From assembly GCA_015227615.1 (NCBI GenBank), contig JAALGZ010000014.1, forward strand, positions 62,001-126,000: 64,000 bases of DNA, read 5' to 3'. Position 1 is the stretch's first letter. Every line of letters starts with the position of its first letter. The notes under the pieces were generated by a model, which ran no database searches, had not been told where the DNA came from, and saw nothing but the letters and a program-made list of their open reading frames with translations. The DNA comes from Labyrinthula sp. Ha. Taxonomy: Eukaryota; Sar; Bigyra; Labyrinthulida; Labyrinthulaceae. The position numbers and the translations under genes were made by a program. Positions 55,974 through 64,000 of the stretch are shown here, piece after piece.

Positions 55974-58367
55974 CCATAGTGAAGGGTTTTACAAATCGAG
56001 GCATGCAAGAACAACTGTTCAGCGATCAAGCGTTTGAAATTAAAAAAATGTCATTATATTCTTAATTGCTGCCCGTTCTCGCGAGAAAGAAAGCTACTGC
56101 TCAGGAGGACTTGAACATGTGATTTGTGCATTCTGGTAGACAAAAACAAGGTAAGGTATACAAGCCTTCTATCAAAAGATTTTCCAATAGCCCTGCTTGC
56201 CTCAAACTATTCTATGCTTAGAAGTATTAATTTTTCCTCGGCTCTCCCTTTAAGCACATAAACTGAGCTTCCAGTTCATGTTGAGTTCACTTCATGAACG
56301 AGAAAGAAGACATAGTTTCAAGAAAACATAAAACCTACAAGCAGAAAAAACTTTAAATTTATTACCAGCGGAAAGAAGATAAAATTGTTTTCCGTTTAGT
56401 TAAATTAATGCTTGATAAACCTTAGAATGCAAAATCCTAAGAAAATATATCAATATGGCATCACTAAACTGCATTTTCTCATTAAATACATAGTGTATTG
56501 GTACCAAATCAAGCTTTAAGAGGCTCTAGCGTAGCTGGTACAAGATAAAACACTTTCAGTTTTTATTTTATATAAATTAATTTGCACTAGACATACCGTT
56601 AGTATATTTTTGGAAATATACACTAAGTTTAGGTCATAGTCTAGTTCTTGCTACATCTCATTCCCTGTTTATGTAATGCCAAGAAAATTAAGAAGCAACT
56701 TACCAATAACATATCTGAAAGCTTCCTTTTAAATGCTTGTAAATATCAAGCTTCGACATAATTTTCTATTCTATCATTTTCAGGTTAGTCTGTGTTGGGG
56801 TAAAGTTTCTCAAAACTGTAACTACGATTCTCCGGGCGAATTCTTGGATTTTAGAACACAAGAAAAACATTTCTGAGCAACATGATAGAAACTTATTGAT
56901 TCAATAAGATACTACAAAGCAAAGTAGAGAAAAGAGAAGACATGTGCCACCTCTGTAAACTAGTATTTATATCCCACATTTTAAATCTAAAGGCTATGCC
57001 CTACAGCGGGTCTTGTTGTAATATTACTATGAGGTGTGCATAAATTCATCGATGGGTTCTTGAAGAATGCAGCATAAAAACCATTTAATCCTAATTAGCT
57101 TCCATAGCTTTCCATAGAGGTTCATATAAGTTTTAAATCCATATCATCGTACCGTAGTACAAAAGCTTATAAGATAAACACAGAAAAATAAAGAAATGAA
57201 GATTCCAAAAATGGCAAACGAAGCATTTGTTGGTTCTTGTGTTGAAATCTTCCTCAAATACAATATAGTCACTGATCAAGTGCTTTGCGCTAAAAAACCT
57301 TTTTAGTAATACATTCTTGCAGAGTATTTTAAGAATATGGGAACTTAAAATTCTAAGAAGGTATATTTCAAGTTTCTTTTTCACCAAGTTTACAGATCCC
57401 TAAAAAACATATATTCAAACGTAACATCATGAAGAGTAACTATATAGATAATCTGATTCCTTTAAAACCCTAAGAAGTTACTAAAACTAACTTTATAAAT
57501 CATCTTCTAAATCTCTTAGACTCTGGCTAAGTGTATCCCAGCTAAACTTCACTCAGTAAAGTCAAATGTTGAAAATTTAAAAATCTGAAAATAAGAAATC
57601 ACTCAGTTTTGCTATAAGCCCCTAAATTTTTACACTAGGGAGCCCCCAACAACTAAAAAAAGTATTGCAATCTTTAATTATATTTTAGGGGAATTTTAAT
57701 GTTTTTTTTAAGAAAAGTCGACACTCGGGTAGAATGCTATTTTTTTCAACCTCAATCCATGTAATACCTCAAGAAATACTCGCCAAGGGCCTAAAAAAAT
57801 CTCACTAGACAATATAAAGGGTTTTTTCAGGTCCAGAGACAAATTAGTTTGATAATTAAGGTGTTCTGTATAGACTTCCTAACAATGTATCTTATTTCCA
57901 AGATTTCAGAAACTCTGAAAAAGAATACCCTTAAATGTCAAATATTGCTGAATGGGTGATAACAGGTAACGAAACACTTTGAACAATATTCTTAGTCTAA
58001 TTTTTTTGGTACTATACATTTTCTTTGTATTTGTTCTTGCAAAGAGCAAGAACTTCCCAATTACCCATAGCCAGGAATGGGATTTGACGAATAATTTTTT
58101 GGTAATTATTGTGATTCTCATTATCAAAAAAACAATGTGAACTTTTTATCGCAACAAATGATTCTAATTTAATTCAGATTACCAAGTAATCATAATCACA
58201 ATACTAAGTCACATGGTGTTGGCTGAAATGGCCAAACAAAAATTAATTTATTTTTCATACCTTATGAAAACCTATACAAAATAGTCATGTGACCAGGAAT
58301 ATTTTTTAAATAGAATAAGGTTGAGCATTAAGGTTCGTTTTTTAAAATTTTCAAAAAAATACAAAAA

Positions 58368-58574
58368 ATGAATGTTTCCTTTCGCAGCATTTGTCATAGG
58401 ACAATATGGCCCATTATATTATTGGTAATTAATGATCAACAGTGGTTAATCAATAGAGTTGGTGAAATATCAGAGAGGGTGAATGAAGAAAACATAATCA
58501 AAAACATATTAATTAATTATCAAAAAAAATGGCTGGACCTCTACCCGCAGCAAGAGAGATTTGAATATAACTAA
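58368..58574 (+). CDS. Possible small protein, uncertain
   Basis: 68 codons from an ATG, with a less biased composition than the other desert frames (HRTIWPIILLVINDQQWL, then EISERVNEENIIKNILINY, LDLYPQQERFEYN). It reads like a helix-rich small protein or an exon of a larger one, but no family is recognised and no flanking exon could be placed. Chance cannot be excluded. Confidence 0.2.
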   Translation: MNVSFRSICHRTIWPIILLVINDQQWLINRVGEISERVNEENIIKNILINYQKKWLDLYPQQERFEYN

Positions 58575-58743
58575 GTTCGTTTCAGACTCAACCTTAAAAT
58601 TGCTAGCACTTCGACTTCACCGTGGGCTATACTACGAAGTTGGGAGCTAAGTTTGTTAATAACTTCGTTATAGTATTCTATTATGGAAAAGGTTTTAGTT
58701 TCATCTTGTTATCATTTTAATTTTATAAATATCTATCACATTT

Positions 58744-59984
58744 GTGCAGTTTCTTAAAATCAATATGTATTCCTGCAAGTGTCGGACCCGAAAAACTACT
58801 CAAATTATAAAACAGTTACTAGAGGAATTTTCTTTAATACTTAATGATTATTCTTATTTTTTTCTCAACAAAATTCTATTCTGCACATTATTAATATGTT
58901 TATGTCAAAAAGTGATAATTTTCATCTATGTGGTAAGATTGCTTTGCCTCCGTATAAGAAAATGCATCTCCTTGTATCTTGTTAATAAAAAGTTATTAAA
59001 AAGACTAAATTTGACTGTGAAATCAACGTATAAGTTACATGGATAGGCTCATTAATGAAAATACATCTACTTAGGTGGAACAGGTTACCCACAAATCTGA
59101 ACCGGCATTGCTCAGGCTTAATTTTCAGAAAATTGCGTTCCAAAATAAACATTTATATCTGTAAGTATAAAAATATTTCGTTTGCACATGCAACTAAGTT
59201 TCTTAATCTATTTCTTATCTCTTGTTTTCATTTCTACTGGTGCAAAAAATCTCATATGCGAAGGAGATATCAACTACCCAAAATCAAATGCCTGCCAATA
59301 ACATTGAGGATATATCAAGATCCCATCGGTAGGACTATTCTGATAGCAAATACTAAATGCAATCTACTAATATATTCAACAAGTTAGTATTTCGAATGGG
59401 ATTCGAAGAATTATCTATCTCAGACAACGCATTTCTCAATTAATGCAGAAGACGATACACTCGGGTTTTAAGATTCTCGCTATTTGTGTCAGAAAAAATC
59501 TGCTCTATCCCTTATATAAAAGTATGGTGGGTCGGAGTAAAAACAAATCAATCTGAATTTATAATAAAGAAAAAATACATTTGTCTCTTCTATAATTGCT
59601 CTGTACATACAGTAAGAATCAGGTATGGAAATACACTTTCTTATATGTCTGCAACTACATTCATAATTTATGAATTATCAAAAGCTCTTTTGCTATGGAA
59701 TATACATTTAATCTGATATGCCTAAGATATAATCCTGTCATAGAAAGCTTAATTTGTGCTCTAACAAAAAAATATACTATAGAAAGTACACGTGTTTATG
59801 GAGATTTGGCATTTACAGTAGCTTTAGCTATTCTAATTTATTTATAAACTGTGTTGACATAGTGTATACTACTTTTGGCTGTTATTGTTCTTTTGCTTCT
59901 TTGCCAATGCTTAGAATGATACTAGAGCTCTTTTTTTGGGAAGAGAAACAATATAGTCAACTCGCTATGTTCTCAACCAAATAA
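58744..59984 (+). other. Cluster of four plus-strand frames in the desert
   Basis: Frames of 100, 110, 76 and 76 codons (58744-59046, 59055-59387, 59486-59716, 59754-59984) follow one another on one strand in different phases, unusual density for the desert. Composition is rich in Ile, Leu, Tyr, Lys and Cys. An overlapping frame at about 59745-59840 reads ICALTKKYTIESTRVYGDLA, which looks more protein-like. It could be a decayed gene, a gene broken by short introns, or chance. No function is claimed. Confidence 0.2.
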
Positions 59985-62900
59985 AGATTAGTGAGTAATT
60001 CACAAGGTACACATCTTATTAGATTACCATAAGAAGTTAATCAGTTTATCTCATTAGCTGCAATTAATCGATAAGGAAATTAATTAGAGGTAGTAATTGC
60101 AAAGTAAGGAGCAATGCCTAGTGATGAAACTTTATATACTGGTTAGTGAATTGTTGTTAGAAAATAGAGATGCATCGTGATTGATTACAAAGATTCTTAC
60201 CTATTCTTATTAATAACTCAAGACGATTGAGAACAACAACAAAATCTCAAACATTCTAGGCTAGAATCAAAAAGCATTGAAATGTAGTTGAGGAATGTAC
60301 TGAATATGTACTTAAGAATTCCAATTAATAACAAAGATTGTTGGTATATGATTTAAGTACTGCAACTAGTATTATATTGACTTCAGGATTAATTTTAGCT
60401 TTTACGAATCAAAATTTTCTTGCCAGTCTACAATTCTTACTAGCACTGATTAGATGAATATTCTGTTATATTCAAGATTGACCATATGATACTTTGAACA
60501 TAATTCAAAACTATTATTTGAAATCTTCGAGAAGTATTGAGAAATGTTGGGTAATTATTCGCAAAATACTTGAAAATTAATATTATTAAATATTTGAGAA
60601 GTTTTGTTTGGCCTCTATCCTAGTTAATGAGGACGCTTTAAAGTGGGTAGAAGGTTTCTTTGGGAATAATGAATAAGATGATGAGGATATGCTTGTAAGC
60701 AGCTGTTTAGTTAACCCAGATTCCTGTCTTTATATATAACAAAGTCCCGGTAGAGCAAATAGAGAGGTACGCTTGCTAACTCGTTTAAGAATACTGTTTT
60801 AATAGTACCAAGTGCTAGGCCTCATAATATTCCCTTGGATTGTTAAGATATGATATGCAAGCTTTCGAGCTTCCTTAAATATACCTGTAGTCAGCTAACA
60901 CAGGTTTTTTAGTACATTGTCTTAAGTTTGATGCGTTTCCTAAACTAGGTTCACCTTTCTTGGGATTGAATTCTCTTATAAATGTGTTTTTACGAACTTT
61001 TAATTAGTTTCTTGAGTTTTCACCGGCATAAGCTAGTGCTGTAGAATACTGGAAGTATTTGGGTCTAACTGTTGCTTTTTTATTATCGAATAAAGTTCTC
61101 TGTACTTAAACAGCTACCCTGTATTCTCTCAAGTCCCATAACTACTTGATCCCATATTTCTACTATATGTGCTAAGTATTATTTATCAACAGCATACTTG
61201 AGTAGACTCTAGTGCACATGTCATTCTTTCTGCATTGGTTAAATATTGTGCTGAATCAAAGTGTATGCTGTACACTAGATAGATGGGCAGTGACCTAAAT
61301 TAAAATGTTAACTCTTAAAATTAACTTCTTTATTTTTCTTCGGCACAATTATATTTTTAAACTTAGTATCAAGAAAAGTAATGACTGATCATATGACCCA
61401 AGGGAGTATATACACAGAAGCGTTTATCTTAGGCTAATAATCAACCTCAGATCTCAACCACGCATTACATAAAAACTTCAATAATCTCGTTTTTAAGAGA
61501 TCCCTTTTATCGAACTTACAGGACTAATATTTTGGAGATCCTTACTCATGCGTCAATTAGAACCCATCTACGTTTGATGCGGAAAACTCCTCATCATATG
61601 AAACCTTGCCTATGGAAGCCAAAGCTTCTATGAGCACTTTTTGTCTTTGAAGAAGTTGATAACTAGTATGAGGCAACATGATTGTAGATTCTATAACATA
61701 GAAAAAGTAGAGTTTATTTTGCTTAGTTGCTTTATGCCCTAGTTTATAGGCGAGAGATTATGTAATAAATAGGTTTACATTTTAATTTTGAGTCGCCATG
61801 AACTTTATCTTTTTTTGATGAATGGCACCTTTTAGAATTATCACAAGTTCTTCATGTGCCAATGTTATCTTTATTAGTGTAATAGAACGTAAAATAAAAT
61901 TTTACATGTGTTGGTGAACTTGTGCTAAAATCCTTCGGATAATCAAACCTAAGAGAATATTAAGGACTGTAAAAAACTTTGTCATGACTGGAGGAGGCAT
62001 TCGGCACTCATGAATCATTTTGAACAACTTTGTCTTAAGAAATCAAACAAAATCATGTTTTGTATACTATTTTCAGTACTAGAAGAGCACAATTCCAATA
62101 ACTGTTTTGCAGGGTTTGTCTTGACGTGACCGTGCAGCATTGACAATCATTTAATGAGCTAGAAAAACAATTTTCATTTTCTGGTAAAAAAATATCTTTG
62201 AGGGCATGGTCAAGACATGTGCCGTCATAGTAGAGTCTGCTTAAAATCTCGTAATGCTCGTGTTATATATGAATCTAGAAATCTAAACTATTGGCCCCAT
62301 GCCCAGGGCATTACCTCTGTGCTGTATCAAATAAACTAAGGATTAAAATTTAATGCAGATGAAGATATTTCAGAAGGCAGAACTCTAGTTTTTTTTGTGA
62401 TATTCGTCGAAATTATCTGCAGGTAAATGGTATAGCAAAAGACAAAGGCATCTTTTTTTCTGCTCATAGCCATGCACATTAAGCTAAGCAGCTAAGTGAC
62501 TGTTAACAAGAAGGGGATATCCATAGAAGTAAACAGAGATTTAAGCTTGGAGAAAGATGTTAATTTTTGATGATTTCCCCTCAGTTTTTGGTAAAGGAGG
62601 GTAGAGTTTCGCTGCCTTTGTACTTACGGATTAGAGGCATTACAAAATTATTATGAACTGGATTATACCTCTTATGACATCCACAGCGAGAAAGTTAATA
62701 ATATAGCTTCACAGTATTAACACTCATTGTTTTTTCTTATCTTTGATATCAAATTTTTATGCTAACTTTTGCGTGTTCAATATGCATATTCTGTTATTGA
62801 AGAGAAGAATTATAAGTGTAGAAAAAGTAACTTGAAGGCATGCATGCGAAAGAAACTACATAAATAGAAATTTATACTCCTGAAACAGTAGAAATAAGGG

Positions 62901-63524
62901 CTTAAGTTTTAAATGTAGCCTCATAGAGCAGACATATGTGTAAATGAATAATAACTAAAATTACTGGAAATTAACTAGAAGTATTGTTATCAAGTTTCTT
63001 AATCTTGCTTTTTAAAATTGAGGTCTCATACTTAGCTGTATGGCTACATGAAAGAAAAAAAATGTAAAAGAAACAATGAATTAATAGCTACATGTGTGCT
63101 ATACAACAATATACCGAATCCATGTATTAATTCAAAATACAAGCTAAGGCTCTAAACTTTAATTAAAAAAATTTCGCCCTAGATGTCACGAGAGAAAAAA
63201 ATCAAACCATAGTGATTGATATCTTTTTCTCATGCTCTGTCGACGAAATATGCATAAAATCTTGAAGGCAAGTCAAACTGAGTATTTCCAGTCTCTATCA
63301 GCAGCATTATAAAAATTCATGAACTGAAGTAATTCTTTACGAAAGTGTCCTGTTAGCTTTGAATCTGCTTCATAAATTCAAGATGTATTTTTTCTTCTGG
63401 TACTACAGAATAAAATCCTCCACAAGAAGTATAAGATATCCTTCTGGTAGAGCTTAAACATAAAGTAAAACTAATTTTTGTGTCTGAAAATCTACTAAAC
63501 AGCAACACACAAAGTTTCTAATCC

Positions 63525-64000
63525 TCATCGAGTAGTTGCAAGTTCTTGCAAGTGCTGAATGTCAGTGTAAAACCTTTGAAAACTTCCTTCAGATACATAA
63601 ACAAAACAAAGAGCTGGTTGATCTAAATTAAAAAAACGCATTCCATTAGGTTCACAAAAACGCAAAGAAACATCTGATGAATAATCCACACTAAACTGAA
63701 TTTCGTCCCATCGCCTGAATTGAACTGTTCGTATATAATCATCTCGAATTATCAAAACACCTTTCTTCGTAATCGCAACTTTAGTAGATAAAGTTAATGA
63801 TATTTCAAATATTTCAGAGTGAAAAATAAAAATATAGTATCCAACTAAATAGAAAATAATCCATACAATAATTTGTGCTCTTGTAATGCTTGTTGGGTTT
63901 CTATACAGTGAACTTAGAGTTAGAGGAAAATAAACTACAAATTCTATTTTTCTTCTAAAGCTTGTATTTGGATCAGATAGAATATTTAAAACAAGTCCAA
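63525..64000 (-). CDS. Unknown membrane protein, C-terminal part
   Basis: The frame is open from the right edge of the window (5' end missing) to a stop at 63525, giving 158 residues. There are one or two hydrophobic segments (FVVYFPLTLSSLYR, then AQIIVWIIFYLVGYYIFIF). A beta-rich segment follows (STKVAITKKGVLIIRDDYIR, WDEIQFSVDY, GMRFFNL, LCFVYVSEG), ending in a helix (FYTDIQHLQEL). Membrane helices followed by a small beta-rich domain resemble bacterial PH-like (bPH) membrane proteins, but this is only a shape-level guess. Confidence 0.6.
   Translation of the reverse strand, partial: GLVLNILSDPNTSFRRKIEFVVYFPLTLSSLYRNPTSITRAQIIVWIIFYLVGYYIFIFHSEIFEISLTLSTKVAITKKGVLIIRDDYIRTVQFRRWDEIQFSVDYSSDVSLRFCEPNGMRFFNLDQPALCFVYVSEGSFQRFYTDIQHLQELATTR

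Larger units (their letters stand above)
54336..63524. other. 9 kb AT-rich gene desert
   Basis: The longest gene-free stretch in the window. It contains the MITE-like element at 55502-55973 and a cluster of low-complexity frames at 58744-59984, described separately. Near its left end, within about 200 bp of the start of the gene at 54335, are two hairpins: AACCAGAT/ATCTGGTT (about 54355-54386) and TATCGTA/TACGATA (54526-54542). Nothing else is supported. Confidence 0.4.

Noticed and set aside
58206-58295. Inverted GTCACATG/CATGTGAC as ends of a second MITE
   Set aside because: Only 8 bp, with no target duplication and no similarity to the 55502-55973 element.

Overview
This is nuclear DNA of an AT-rich, intron-poor eukaryote, probably unicellular. 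The window holds midasin, the RNA polymerase II subunit RPB7, the ESCRT-III subunit VPS24, the glucosidase II beta subunit and the N-glycan mannosyltransferase ALG3, all read with the standard code. The lineage cannot be fixed from the sequence. An alga, another protist or an early-branching fungus would all fit. Only four introns are supported: one of 140 nt in the glucosidase II beta gene and three of 29, 48 and 31 nt in VPS24. The rest of the recognised genes are single open frames, including a 14.4 kb midasin gene.

Layout: 1-1787 is an EF-hand MscS-type channel, cut by the window edge, converging on the glucosidase II beta gene (3621-2114). From 5565 to 15360 lies an LTR retrotransposon of the Ty3/Gypsy chromodomain type with a 4 bp target duplication. 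16407-30809 (minus) is midasin. 36848-38149 (minus) is ALG3. A tight island at 40220-43441 holds VPS24, an unknown coiled-coil protein, RPB7 and a 2-hydroxyacid dehydrogenase. 48828-50081 is an HpxO-like FAD urate hydroxylase. A second island at 51695-54335 holds a TIGAR-like histidine phosphatase, an unknown single-pass membrane protein and an unknown helical protein. 63525-64000 (minus) is the C-terminal end of an unknown membrane protein. Between the islands are AT-rich deserts of 1.6 to 9 kb, one of which contains a 472 bp MITE-like element.

The outstanding observation is the retrotransposon. Downstream of integrase and a chromodomain, still in pol orientation and inside the LTRs, it carries an MT-A70 family adenine N6-methyltransferase domain (METTL3/METTL14/METTL4 superfamily) with its DPPW catalytic motif. 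An element that can bind chromatin and may methylate adenine in nucleic acid would be an adenine counterpart of the retrotransposons known to carry cytosine methyltransferases. Its LTRs are about 97 percent identical, except for a block of about 60 bp near the 3' end where they are nearly unrelated but exactly equal in length. The element is treated here as a young fossil: its coding part lies in about six blocks, with roughly three to five interruptions.

The host genes are mostly housekeeping (ribosome maturation, transcription, endosomal sorting, N-glycan synthesis and quality control) and do not form one pathway, although glucosidase II beta and ALG3 both act on ER N-glycans.
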